Part shown: in pieces, positions 1 through 7,568 of the stretch
How positions within the stretch are numbered: position 1 is the stretch's first letter
Layout: each line of letters starts with the position of its first letter
DNA from: an uncultured Bacilli bacterium
GTDB taxonomy: Bacteria > Bacillota_I > Bacilli_A > RF39 > UBA660
Direction: 5' to 3'
DNA: 32,063 nt
NCBI GenBank assembly: GCA_944350145.1
Contig: CALVOC010000004.1
Location: forward strand, 1 to 32,063
Notes under the pieces: model-generated
Database searches by the model: none
Told to the model about the DNA's origin: nothing
What the model saw: only the letters and a program-made list of their open reading frames with translations
Position numbers and translations under genes: made by a program

Positions 1-48
1 GATAAAAAGTATCAAGAAATTGTCGACAAATTAGATTTTACTAATTGA
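1..48 (+). CDS. C-terminal end of an unidentified protein (partial)
   Basis: The window opens in an open reading frame that gives DKKYQEIVDKLDFTN and stops at TGA (46-48). The composition is that of an ordinary charged helical C-terminus. Only 15 codons are visible, so no family can be assigned. It is followed by a set of hairpins and a terminator with no other gene, so those elements probably form the 3' end of this gene's transcript. Confidence 0.45.
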   Translation, partial: DKKYQEIVDKLDFTN

Positions 49-80
49 CAAAATTTCAAAAACATAATATGCTTTATATA

Positions 81-136
81 GCATAGCTATAAACGCTATG
101 CCGGTACATATTCACGATCACTTCTGAGTGTGTACC
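81..136 (+). ncRNA. Two consecutive RNA hairpins upstream of a terminator (candidate structured RNA)
   Basis: The first hairpin is a perfect 7-bp stem, GCATAGC (81-87) with GCTATGC (95-101), with a 7-nt loop. The second follows at once: GGTACA (103-108) pairs with TGTACC (131-136), CACT (119-122) pairs with AGTG (127-130) around a TCTG loop, and a 10-nt bulge lies on the 5' side. The intrinsic terminator at 153-174 comes next. Three ordered hairpins in under 100 nt, ending in a terminator, look like a small structured RNA or a structured 3' UTR. I do not recognise an Rfam family; this is read from pairing alone. Confidence 0.35.
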
Positions 137-152
137 TAACAAACCCCCTGAA

Positions 153-174
153 GGAGCCATAAGGCTCCATTTTT
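153..174 (+). terminator. Intrinsic terminator
   Basis: GGAGCC (153-158), an ATAA loop and GGCTCC (163-168) form a strong 6-bp GC-rich stem followed by ATTTTTG. Nearly the same sequence, including the preceding CCCCT, recurs at 2269-2298. Confidence 0.8.
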
Positions 175-215
175 GTTTGCTTTAAAAGATTTATGTCATT
201 TTAAATATGTTTTAG

Positions 216-311
216 ACGTTCAGGAATTTTGAAAAAGTCTCAAATGATGATGTATTTGAATTTGGTTATAAAGACAAAACAATTAGAGATGATAATAAAA
301 ATATAGTATAA
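216..311 (+). pseudogene. Possible 3' remnant of a lost gene
   Basis: After an in-frame TAG (213-215), a 31-codon stretch without a start codon reads TFRNFEKVSNDDVFEFGYKD and continues KTIRDDNKNIV to a TAA at 309-311. The residue mix looks like real protein rather than translated AT-rich noise, while the other frames are less protein-like. The family is unknown, and chance cannot be excluded for so short a stretch. Confidence 0.25.
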
Positions 312-312
312 T
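307..312 (+). promoter_or_regulatory. Candidate -10 box for the AlbA_2/ATPase gene
   Basis: A perfect TATAAT lies 21 bp before the preferred TTG start. No convincing -35 is visible at the right distance. Transcription would begin close to the ribosome binding site, giving a very short leader. Confidence 0.35.
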
Positions 313-333
313 ATTTAAAAGGAGATGGTTTAC

Positions 334-1845
334 TTGGAAAAAATTGAAGCAATAAATGCTATTGAAGAATTAAAAAAATATCAAACAGAAACTAATAAAA
401 TTGAAGCAAAAAAGGCTCTAGAAGGTTTTCCTAAAAAATGTTATGATACTTTTTCAAGTTTTTCTAATAAATATGGTGGAATTATTATATTTGGAATAAA
501 TGAAGAAAATAAATTTAGTATAGATGGTGTTTATGACTTAAATGATTTACAAAAGCAAGTATCCTCAATGTGCAGTGATTCCATGGAACCAGCGGTTAGA
601 CCAGATATATTACCATTCGATTATGAAGGAAAAAAATTATTAGCTGTAAAAATAGATGAAATAGCTCAAAATAAAAAGCCTTGTTACTACAAACCAAAAG
701 GATTACAAAAAGGATCCTTTACAAGAATAGGCGATAGAGATGAACCAATGACTGATTATGAAATATATTCTCTTCAGAGTTATAATGATCATATATTTGA
801 AGATAAGAGGCCTACCAGAGGTGCAACAATAGATGATTTAAATAATGAATACTTAAATAATTATATTGATAAAGTAAAGGTAGAAAAACCTCATTTTGCA
901 AAAAATGATTTTGAAAAAAGCTTAAAATTATGTGGTATTATTGACACAAGTGATAATCAAGTATATCCAACATTAGCAGGTACAATGATATTTGGTGAGT
1001 TTCCTCAAAGCTTTTATCCACAATTGTTTGTTGCGTGTGTTGTTGTTCCTGGAAATGAGCTTGGAGATACAGGAGAATTTGGTGAAAGATTTATTGATAA
1101 TAAAAGAATTGAAGGAACAATAGAAGAAATGCTTGAAGGAACAATGAATTTTTTAAGAAGAAATATGAAAACAAGTGTGATTATTAATTCTAATGGTGAA
1201 AGAATTAATAGAACTGAATACCCAATGGAAGCATTAAGAGAAGCTGTAGCAAATTCATTGATTCATAGAGATTATAGTACTCAAACAGAAAATGCATATA
1301 TATCAGTAAATATGTATAACGATAGAATAGAAATTATTAATCCTGGTAATCTATATGGTACAAATAAATTAGAAAAATTAGGAACAGCTACAACTATGGA
1401 ATCTAGAAATCCTACAATTGTAAGAATTTTAGAAGAAAAAGGATCTGTAATTGAAAATAGGCATTCTGGAATACCAACAATGAAAAGAGAAATGAAGAAA
1501 TATGGATTACCAGAACCAGAGTTTTATGAAGAAAGAGATAGCTTTAAAGTTATATTTAGAAATACTTCTGTTGCTGAAAATTCACAAACAGGTGCACAAA
1601 CAGGTGCACAAACAGGTGCACAAAGTATGACACACATTACAATAGATGAATTAAAAGAAAAAGTTTTAAATTATTGTAAGATACCAAAGTCATCTAAGGA
1701 AATAAGGGAGTATGTAGGATTGTCATCTAAAACATATGTTGCAGATAGTATTATTAAACCATTGTTAAAAGCGGGTATGCTTGAGTATACAAATAAGAAG
1801 AGCATTAATGCAAGAAATCAAAAATACATAACTGTGAAAAAATAA
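334..1845 (+). CDS. AlbA_2 (Schlafen-type) DNA-binding protein with GHKL ATPase-like domain and C-terminal winged helix
   Basis: About 503 aa. The N-terminal third (residues about 10-135) fits the AlbA_2 fold, with IEAKKALEGFPKKCYDTFSS, the GGIIIFGI strand and GSFTRIGDRDEPM. Residues about 300-390 match the HATPase_c_4 domain of RecG-like regulators (YPMEALREAVANSLIHRDYS, then DRIEIINPGNLYG). The C-terminus (about 440-503) is a winged-helix region containing SKEIREYVGLSSKTY. A QTGA tandem repeat links the ATPase and winged-helix parts. TTG at 334 is preferred over the ATG at 325: AAAAGGAG (317-324) sits 9 nt from TTG but touches the ATG. Such proteins are usually called transcriptional regulators or ATP-binding proteins and are frequent in defence and mobile islands. 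The adjoining restriction-modification genes suit a defence role, but function and target are unknown. Confidence 0.85.
   Translation: MEKIEAINAIEELKKYQTETNKIEAKKALEGFPKKCYDTFSSFSNKYGGIIIFGINEENKFSIDGVYDLNDLQKQVSSMCSDSMEPAVRPDILPFDYEGKKLLAVKIDEIAQNKKPCYYKPKGLQKGSFTRIGDRDEPMTDYEIYSLQSYNDHIFEDKRPTRGATIDDLNNEYLNNYIDKVKVEKPHFAKNDFEKSLKLCGIIDTSDNQVYPTLAGTMIFGEFPQSFYPQLFVACVVVPGNELGDTGEFGERFIDNKRIEGTIEEMLEGTMNFLRRNMKTSVIINSNGERINRTEYPMEALREAVANSLIHRDYSTQTENAYISVNMYNDRIEIINPGNLYGTNKLEKLGTATTMESRNPTIVRILEEKGSVIENRHSGIPTMKREMKKYGLPEPEFYEERDSFKVIFRNTSVAENSQTGAQTGAQTGAQSMTHITIDELKEKVLNYCKIPKSSKEIREYVGLSSKTYVADSIIKPLLKAGMLEYTNKKSINARNQKYITVKK
1585..1624 (+). repeat. In-frame 12-bp tandem repeat encoding QTGA units
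   Basis: The unit CAAACAGGTGCA occurs three times exactly (1585-1596, 1597-1608, 1609-1620) plus a partial CAAA. It encodes a QTGA linker between the ATPase-like and winged-helix regions. Because the unit is 12 bp, copy-number changes keep the frame and alter only the linker length. Confidence 0.9.
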
Positions 1846-1847
1846 TT

Positions 1848-1877
1848 GCTAGGACCAATTGGTTCCCGGCTTTTTTC
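1848..1877 (+). terminator. Intrinsic terminator of the AlbA_2/ATPase gene
   Basis: GCTAGGACC pairs with GGTTCCCGGC (one bulged T, one mismatch, one G-U) around AATT, followed by TTTTTTC. It begins 2 nt after the stop codon. Confidence 0.75.
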
Positions 1878-2270
1878 ATTTAAATTGCCAATTAAATTAA
1901 CAACTTTAAAAGAAAAAATCATTTAACAGTTACACTTTGATTAGTTATTTGTTTATTAATAGATAAAGGTTTATTTTTAAAATTGATATCTTTCCAAGTA
2001 AAGTTTCTAATGCCGTCATGTTTTAAAACAGAATAATATAATCTAAAATTAATGCAACAAAAAAAGAATCATCCTTTTATTTTAAATAATTTATATAATC
2101 TAACATTGAGCATTAGTTCCGATTTCATATAAACAAATATATATTTGAATTATGATGTTTATTTAAAAAGGTAGTCATTATATAGTTAAAAAGAAATATA
2201 AATAAAAACCTTATTTTATAAGAAATTATCCAATCTTTATAAACCTATATGACTAATTTTATTTGACTCC
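1878..2270. other. AT-rich intergenic stretch holding only degenerate sequence
   Basis: About 390 bases with no intact gene on either strand. The one recognisable content is the integrase-like fragment on the minus strand (1919-2068). Beyond it a 20-codon minus-strand frame and AT-rich sequence follow, with nothing I can assign. Confidence 0.6.
1919..2068 (-). pseudogene. Decayed tyrosine recombinase (phage-type integrase) fragment
   Basis: Read on the minus strand, an open stretch without a start codon contains LYYSVLKHDGIRNFTWKDIN, then FKNKPLSINKQIT, and ends at TGA (1921-1919). It lines up without gaps with the catalytic-domain pattern LYYTGLRRGELLALTWKDIDF-NKTLSINKT of tyrosine integrases. 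The position of the catalytic arginine (TGLRxGE) reads VLKHDG, so the arginine is lost. An in-frame stop lies just upstream (2071-2069) and the protein ends far short of the HxxR and Tyr motifs. This is a fragment of a dead integrase. Family assignment is by recall of the motif, not by search. Confidence 0.55.
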
Positions 2271-2272
2271 CC

Positions 2273-2298
2273 TGGAGCCATAAAGCTCCATTTTTTTT
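2273..2298 (+). terminator. Intrinsic terminator, near copy of the one at 153
   Basis: TGGAGC (2273-2278) pairs with GCTCCA (2285-2290), followed by a run of eight T. The surrounding CCCCT-GGAGCCATAA-GCTCC-ATTTTT matches the 148-174 terminator almost base for base. No intact gene lies just upstream, so it may have served a lost gene or be a repeat left by recombination. Confidence 0.65.
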
Positions 2299-2362
2299 GC
2301 AATAAAATAAAAAATAATCTTTTTTTAAAAAGGTTAAATTTTTATTAAATTTTTGTTTTTCT

Positions 2363-2421
2363 AGATCAAGAAATAAGAAAAATAAAAAAACTTATGGTAT
2401 AATTATGCATAGATTTGATCT
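2363..2421 (+). promoter_or_regulatory. R-M operon promoter region with flanking inverted repeat
   Basis: TATAAT (2398-2403), preceded by TATGG, is the likely -10 for the methylase-endonuclease operon; the -35 is weak. AGATCAA (2363-2369) and TTGATCT (2415-2421) form a perfect 7-bp inverted repeat around the -10. Such an arrangement would suit an operator, and R-M operons are often autoregulated, but no controller (C) protein gene is visible here. The operator idea is speculative. Confidence 0.4.
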
Positions 2422-2454
2422 GAAATGATAATAAAAAAAGGAGGTAAGAAATGA

Positions 2455-4389
2455 ATGTTTGAAATACAAAATAGGCGATATACAGGGAATAAATTTAAAC
2501 TAATGGATTGGATTTCAAAATTGCTTAAAGAAAACTGTCCTGATTGTCATTCGTTTTTTGATGTTTTCGCTGGTACAGGGTGTGTATCTGACTATTTATT
2601 TGATGATTACAATAGAATTGTTTTAAATGATTTCTTATACTCAAGTAATGTTATCTTTAATGCTTTCTTTTTAAATGAAGAATATGATTCTAAAAAATTG
2701 AACAAAATAAAAGAAAAATATTTAGAAATTCAAGCATCTAAAATTCAAGAAAATTATGTATCTACAAATTTTGGAAATAAATATTTTAATAATAACGATG
2801 CCAAAAAAATAGGATATATAAGAGAAGATATAGAAAAAAAATATAAGAATAAAGAAATAAATTTTAAAGAATATACAATTTTAATTTCCTCTTTATTATA
2901 TTCGTTAGATAAAGTGGCAAATACTTGTGGTCATTATGATGCTTACAGAAAAGGAACTATGATAAAAGAATCTTTCGTGTTTGACTTAATAAAACCTAGA
3001 AAATACAATCAAAAAAAATTAGTAGAAATTTATAGAAAAGATTCTAATGAGCTAGTAAAAGAAATTAAATGTGATATAGCTTATATTGATCCTCCTTATA
3101 ATTCACGCCAATATAGTAGATTTTATCATGTATTAGAAAATATAGCCCAATGGAAAAAACCGGAGTTATATGGAGTTGCAATGAAACCTAAAGAAGAAAA
3201 TATGTCTGAATATTGTAAATCATCTGCTCCAATTGTTTTTAATGATTTAATTCAAAATTTACAAGCCAAATATATTGTTGTATCCTATAATAATACATAT
3301 GATTCTAAAAGTCATTCATCAAAAAATAAGATTACTCTTGAAGAAATAAGAACAATTTTATCGAGTAAAGGAAAAACAAAAATATATGAGAAAAAATATA
3401 AAGCTTTTACTACAGGTAAAACCGAATTAAATGATCATAAAGAATTCATATTTATTACTAAAGTAAAACCGAATATTAAAAAAGAAATTTCCTATCGATC
3501 TCCGTTATTTTATGTAGGAGATAAATATAAGTTGATGCCAGAAATTAAAAAATACATGCCAACTAAAATAGATAATTATATAGAGCCATTCGTAGGAGGA
3601 GGAAGTTCTTTTTTAAATGTGAAGGCAAATCATTATTATGTAAATGATATTGATTCAGCAATTATACGTATTCATAAATTGTTACATGATTATGCGAAAG
3701 ATAAGAATAAATTTTTTGAAAAAGCTTTTTCAATTATAAAACATTATGGACTGTCATGTTCATACAATGGCCATTTAGTTCCAGAAGAATTAAAAGAGAA
3801 ATATAAAAAAACCTACTATGCTAAATACAATAAAGAGCAATACTTAAACTTAAGAAATGATTACAATAAAAATAAAAAAGATACTATGAAATTGTATTTA
3901 CTACTCATCTATGGATTTAATCATATGACAAGGTTTAATGCAAAAGGCGAATTTAATTTGCCTGTAGGAAACGTTGACTTTAATAGTAACGTATATAATT
4001 CATTAAATTATTATTTTGATTATATAAAAGAAATTGATATAAACTATTTTAATATGGATTATCAGGAATTTATTAAATCATTAAAAATAGGAAAGAATGA
4101 TTATGTTTTATTAGATCCGCCATATTTAATTAGTGAAAGTGAGTACAATAAAATATGGGATGAACAAAAAGAAAAAGAATTATACAAATTATTAGATGAT
4201 CTTGATAAAAAAGGAATAAGATTTGGAATCACAAATTTGATGTATCATAAAGGAAAAGAAAACAAGATATTTAAAAACTGGTCTAAAAAATATCATGCAT
4301 ATGAACTGACAAGCAATTATATAAGTTTTAATGATAATACCATAAAAGTAAATTCTAAGGAGGTGTTTGTTACTAATTATGAAAAATAA
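2455..4389 (+). CDS. Two-domain DNA N6-adenine methyltransferase (FokI-type, D12 class fusion)
   Basis: 644 aa with two complete adenine-methylase domains. Domain 1 starts RRYTGNKFKLMDWI, has the SAM-binding FFDVFAGTGCVSDYLF (about residues 34-49) and catalytic DPPY at D212 (IDPPYNSRQYSRFYHVLENI). Domain 2 restarts with SPLFYVGDKYKLMPEI near residue 345, has EPFVGGGSSF and a second DPPY at D554. This is the architecture of M.FokI, in which each half methylates one strand of an asymmetric site; it fits the partner endonuclease. GGAGG at 2440-2444 precedes the start. A three-codon ATG frame (MNV, 2451-2462) overlaps the start out of frame and may lower initiation. The last 11 bases overlap the endonuclease gene, so the two are translationally coupled. 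The recognition sequence cannot be read from the protein. Confidence 0.9.
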   Translation: MFEIQNRRYTGNKFKLMDWISKLLKENCPDCHSFFDVFAGTGCVSDYLFDDYNRIVLNDFLYSSNVIFNAFFLNEEYDSKKLNKIKEKYLEIQASKIQENYVSTNFGNKYFNNNDAKKIGYIREDIEKKYKNKEINFKEYTILISSLLYSLDKVANTCGHYDAYRKGTMIKESFVFDLIKPRKYNQKKLVEIYRKDSNELVKEIKCDIAYIDPPYNSRQYSRFYHVLENIAQWKKPELYGVAMKPKEENMSEYCKSSAPIVFNDLIQNLQAKYIVVSYNNTYDSKSHSSKNKITLEEIRTILSSKGKTKIYEKKYKAFTTGKTELNDHKEFIFITKVKPNIKKEISYRSPLFYVGDKYKLMPEIKKYMPTKIDNYIEPFVGGGSSFLNVKANHYYVNDIDSAIIRIHKLLHDYAKDKNKFFEKAFSIIKHYGLSCSYNGHLVPEELKEKYKKTYYAKYNKEQYLNLRNDYNKNKKDTMKLYLLLIYGFNHMTRFNAKGEFNLPVGNVDFNSNVYNSLNYYFDYIKEIDINYFNMDYQEFIKSLKIGKNDYVLLDPPYLISESEYNKIWDEQKEKELYKLLDDLDKKGIRFGITNLMYHKGKENKIFKNWSKKYHAYELTSNYISFNDNTIKVNSKEVFVTNYEK

Positions 4390-5944
4390 GAAAAGAAAAA
4401 GAGATCCAAAATATAAACAATTATCCTTTGAAACAGCCATAAGAAATCCAGAAAGATATAAAGGAATATTAGAATATATGCAAGACTATCAAGGCATCGT
4501 ATTAAATGACGAAAATTTATTAACCATAGTTTCTGGAATGTATGAAAATGGAATTGTTACGAGTCCAGACTTCGATTTATCAAAATATTCTACAAAAGAA
4601 GAAATTTATAATTCAGTAATTTCGATTAATTCAACAAGAAAAGCCGATGGAGGCTTTCCAAAAGGCTACCAGTCAAGATTTTGGACATATATGCGAACTT
4701 TATCGGAATTTGGATTTGTTTATGCAAGATATAATAAGCCTTTTAAAATTGGAGATGTTGGATTAAAATTTATAGAAAATAAAATTGATGCCCAAGAAGC
4801 TTTTTCAATTCAAGCAATTAAGTATAACAGAAGATCTCCATATAAAAATGTTTTAAATGATTTCAATTATTTTAGGTTTATTATAAAAGTATTAAAAAAA
4901 TTGGATTCTGAAAACAAAAAATTAAGTTATAATCAATTTATAATTTCTCTTTTTAGTGAAGATGGTAATGTGGATGAATTTATAAAAATAATAAAAAATA
5001 ATAAATTTCCAACTCCAGATTCAGTATATTCTTATCTAGAAAAAATATATGGAAAAATAAATAAAAAATCTACTGTGTTAGGAGATTATCCAGACGTGGT
5101 TTTAAGAATGTTAAGAATTACTGGATTTGTCAACATCCTTAATAAAGGAATCACATTAATTGAATTAAATCAAAGAAATTTAAATTATATTAATAGCTTG
5201 CTAAAATTAGATTATAAACTTACAAAAAAAGAAAAAAATGTAGATATTGCTTATTTTAATAAAATCAACCAGATAACTAGAAATGAAATGTTGCTCATTG
5301 AAAAAAATAGAAAAGAAGTCTTTCATATTGTAGATTACAATGTTGTTTTAAGCAAAATTATTGAAGAAAACAATGTTACTAAAGAAGAACTTTTAGAAGA
5401 TATTCAAAACTTATGTTTTACGAAAAAAAGAAATGAGAAATTCAAATATATTGATGAACCGTTGCAATTTGAGTTTTATATATCTTTACTAGTATATTTA
5501 ATTTATGGTAATGAATATTCCGTAAATCCGAATTATAAAACAGATGATTATGGGATGCCAATTTCTCATGCACCAGGAAAAACTGGAGATATTGAAGTAT
5601 TAGGCCCAGGGAAGTATTGGCTATTAGAAGTTACTCTAATAAGAAATAAAACACAGCAAATAAATAATGAAACAGTAAATCTTTTTCGGCATATAGATAA
5701 TAGCAAATGGGAAGAAAAATATATGTCATTAATTGCTCCTGTTGTTCATGAAGATACCGTTAGATTATATAATTCGCTAGTAATTGAATATTTAATAGAA
5801 AAAAGAGATAAATTTTATGCAAAACCCTATGATATTAATGAATTTATAGAAAGTTGTAAAGTGAAAAATAATTTTGAAGACATGATAATTTACACCAAAA
5901 AATTAAAAGAAAAAGCATTGACTGAATTAATGAAAGAAATATAA
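4379..5944 (+). CDS. AlwI/PleI-family type IIS restriction endonuclease
   Basis: 521 aa from ATG 4379. The N-terminus (FETAIRNPERYKGILEYMQ) and length fit the RE_AlwI family, which includes AlwI, MlyI, PleI and the nicking enzyme N.BstNBI. The nuclease core is in the C-terminal third: GKTGDIEVLGPGKYWLLEVT has D404 and E417 at PD-(D/E)XK positions, with the EVT variant typical of this family instead of EXK. The N-terminal two thirds probably bind DNA. A TTG at 4367 is an alternative start, but it lies only a few bases from AAGGAGG (4357-4363), while ATG 4379 lies about 15 nt away and starts MKNKKRKRDPKYKQ. It overlaps the methylase by 11 bp. The pair should form a complete R-M system cutting outside an asymmetric site. 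No frameshift or in-frame stop is seen. Confidence 0.85.
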   Translation: MKNKKRKRDPKYKQLSFETAIRNPERYKGILEYMQDYQGIVLNDENLLTIVSGMYENGIVTSPDFDLSKYSTKEEIYNSVISINSTRKADGGFPKGYQSRFWTYMRTLSEFGFVYARYNKPFKIGDVGLKFIENKIDAQEAFSIQAIKYNRRSPYKNVLNDFNYFRFIIKVLKKLDSENKKLSYNQFIISLFSEDGNVDEFIKIIKNNKFPTPDSVYSYLEKIYGKINKKSTVLGDYPDVVLRMLRITGFVNILNKGITLIELNQRNLNYINSLLKLDYKLTKKEKNVDIAYFNKINQITRNEMLLIEKNRKEVFHIVDYNVVLSKIIEENNVTKEELLEDIQNLCFTKKRNEKFKYIDEPLQFEFYISLLVYLIYGNEYSVNPNYKTDDYGMPISHAPGKTGDIEVLGPGKYWLLEVTLIRNKTQQINNETVNLFRHIDNSKWEEKYMSLIAPVVHEDTVRLYNSLVIEYLIEKRDKFYAKPYDINEFIESCKVKNNFEDMIIYTKKLKEKALTELMKEI

Positions 5945-6105
5945 TTTAAGATGAATAAGAAATTGTATAATGTTTGTAGTATAAAGGATGTTTGGCAAAT
6001 TTATATAAAATGGCATACATAATTTTAAAAGAGAAAATAAATACGGAAAATAGAATAGAACAAGTATTTTTTAATGAATAAAATATCAAAGAAAGGAGAA
6101 AAAGT

Positions 6106-6468
6106 ATGGATTGTATTTTTTGTCAAATTGTTAAAGGAGAAAGTCCTTCAAGAAAAATCTATGAAGATGATTTAATTATAGGAATTATGGATATTGATCC
6201 CTACTGCGATGGGCATGTTCTATTAATTCCTAAAAAGCATTACACAGATATAATGGAATTAGATGAAGAAATATTAACACACATAAATGCTGTAGCTAAA
6301 AAATTAACTCCAATGATTATGGCGAAATTAGATAAAAAAAGTATGACCGTGAGTTATAACTATGGTGAAAAGCAAAAAGTAAAACACTTTCATATGCATT
6401 TACTTCCAAACATTGATGATGATCCTACAACACCTGTAGAAGATATATTTAAAAAAATTCAAGAATAA
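6106..6468 (+). CDS. HIT-family nucleotide hydrolase/transferase (HinT-like)
   Basis: 120 aa, the normal length for a bacterial HIT protein. It starts DCIFCQIVKGESPSRKIYED with the CxxC zinc-site cysteines, continues with CDGHVLLIPKKHYTDIMEL, and ends with the HIT triad in KHFHMHLLPN (HxHxH). Family members hydrolyse nucleoside phosphoramidates such as AMP-lysine. AAAGGAG precedes the ATG with good spacing. The gene stands alone between the R-M genes and a terminator and marks the return to housekeeping genes. Confidence 0.93.
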   Translation: MDCIFCQIVKGESPSRKIYEDDLIIGIMDIDPYCDGHVLLIPKKHYTDIMELDEEILTHINAVAKKLTPMIMAKLDKKSMTVSYNYGEKQKVKHFHMHLLPNIDDDPTTPVEDIFKKIQE

Positions 6469-6491
6469 ATACCTACATAGGTATTTTTTTT
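6467..6491 (+). terminator. Intrinsic terminator of the HIT gene
   Basis: AAATACCT (6467-6474), ACAT loop, AGGTATTT (6479-6486), running into a T tract. The stem begins inside the HIT stop codon. Confidence 0.85.
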
Positions 6492-6524
6492 AGGCCCAAA
6501 AATACACTGTATATAGGTGAGAAA

Positions 6525-7457
6525 ATGAATTATATAGATAAAAAATTTCAAGAATTAATAGAAGAAATCCAGTTGTTTTCAGAAGTGGAAATTTATGAAC
6601 ATATCAAAGAAAAATTAAAATTAGTTCCAGTAGAAACTCAACAAAACATCAGTGCATTTTTAGATCAATTTTCTTTTTGGGGATCATTTCATCCTACAGA
6701 AAATGACTATGATACCATTCAAAAAGTGAGTCATCTTTTAAAAGAAAAATTTTTAAAATTCCAAGAACTATACTTTAAATTACAAGATTATCGTTCTAAA
6801 AAAACTTTATATGCAATTCTAAACAATTGGTATAATTATGACTTTAAAAATTTAGAAGAAGTTATAGAACATTGTTATGAACATTATTTTGATTTAGACA
6901 TAATCCCTAGTTGCGAAAAAGAAATTTTTGTAGATCTTGGAGCATTCACAGGCGATACGATCGAATCGTTTATAAAAAATTATGGAAAAAACGCATATCA
7001 AAAAATATATGCCTATGAAATGACAGATCAAAGTATGCAAGAGCTTAAAAAAAATTTGAGTAGTAACCCAAGAATTATCTACTGTCAAAAAGCCGTTTTT
7101 AATGAAATAGGAAAAGGAATAATCAATTACCATGAAACCAATGCTTCTTCAAATCAGGTAGCAAAAGAAGAAATAGGCGACTTAACCATAACGACATTAG
7201 ATGAAGATATAAAAGACAAAATAACCATTTTAAAAATGGATATTGAAGGTTCAGAATTATATGCGTTGCAGGGAAGTGAAAAGCATTTAGCAAAAGATCA
7301 TTCAAAACTTATTTTATCCATTTATCATGGCTATGAAGATGTAATAAGATTGTATGAATATTTGGAAAGATTAAATTTAAATTATGTCTACTATTTACGT
7401 TATTACGGAGGTCCTATTTTTCCAACTGAAATCGTATTATATGCCATTCCTGTATAA
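6525..7457 (+). CDS. FkbM-family SAM-dependent methyltransferase
   Basis: 310 aa. An N-terminal helical part (about residues 1-125) precedes a Rossmann methyltransferase core. Motif I is FVDLGAFTGDTIESF with D137, followed by the KIYAYEM acidic-loop strand, a ITTLDEDI segment and ITILKMDIEGSELYALQG, the FkbM (Methyltransf_21) signature. The C-terminus LNYVYYLRYYGGPIFPTEIV also fits FkbM proteins. Members O-methylate sugars or polyketides; the substrate here cannot be told. AGGTGA (6515-6520) lies 4 nt before the ATG. The gene has its own transcription space, between the HIT terminator and the CIRCE promoter, so it is probably monocistronic. Confidence 0.88.
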   Translation: MNYIDKKFQELIEEIQLFSEVEIYEHIKEKLKLVPVETQQNISAFLDQFSFWGSFHPTENDYDTIQKVSHLLKEKFLKFQELYFKLQDYRSKKTLYAILNNWYNYDFKNLEEVIEHCYEHYFDLDIIPSCEKEIFVDLGAFTGDTIESFIKNYGKNAYQKIYAYEMTDQSMQELKKNLSSNPRIIYCQKAVFNEIGKGIINYHETNASSNQVAKEEIGDLTITTLDEDIKDKITILKMDIEGSELYALQGSEKHLAKDHSKLILSIYHGYEDVIRLYEYLERLNLNYVYYLRYYGGPIFPTEIVLYAIPV

Positions 7458-7502
7458 AGTAGAAAAATATATTCTATAAAAGTGAAAAAAAATTAAAAAA
7501 AA

Positions 7503-7529
7503 TTAGCACTCATACTTGACAAGTGCTAA
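7503..7529 (+). promoter_or_regulatory. CIRCE operator (HrcA-binding site)
   Basis: TTAGCACTC (7503-7511), nine bases, then AAGTGCTAA (7521-7529). This matches CIRCE (TTAGCACTC-N9-GAGTGCTAA) at 17 of 18 arm positions. HrcA binds CIRCE to repress chaperone genes until heat shock. The element contains the -35 box of the hsp20 promoter. Confidence 0.95.
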
Positions 7530-7543
7530 AAAAAGAGTATAAT
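7516..7543 (+). promoter_or_regulatory. Sigma-A promoter of hsp20
   Basis: TTGACA (7516-7521), a 16-bp spacer, TATAAT (7538-7543). The -35 lies within the CIRCE element, so HrcA binding would block polymerase directly. Transcription should start near 7550. Confidence 0.9.
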
Positions 7544-7568
7544 GATAATTGTGAAAGGAATGATAAAG

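Noticed and set aside
4192-4440. 82-codon minus-strand frame across the methylase-endonuclease junction
   Set aside because: Phe/Ile-rich antisense shadow of two well-supported genes.
7542-7568. Upstream ATG extending Hsp20 by nine residues
   Set aside because: It overlaps the -10 box TATAAT and lies upstream of the expected transcript start.
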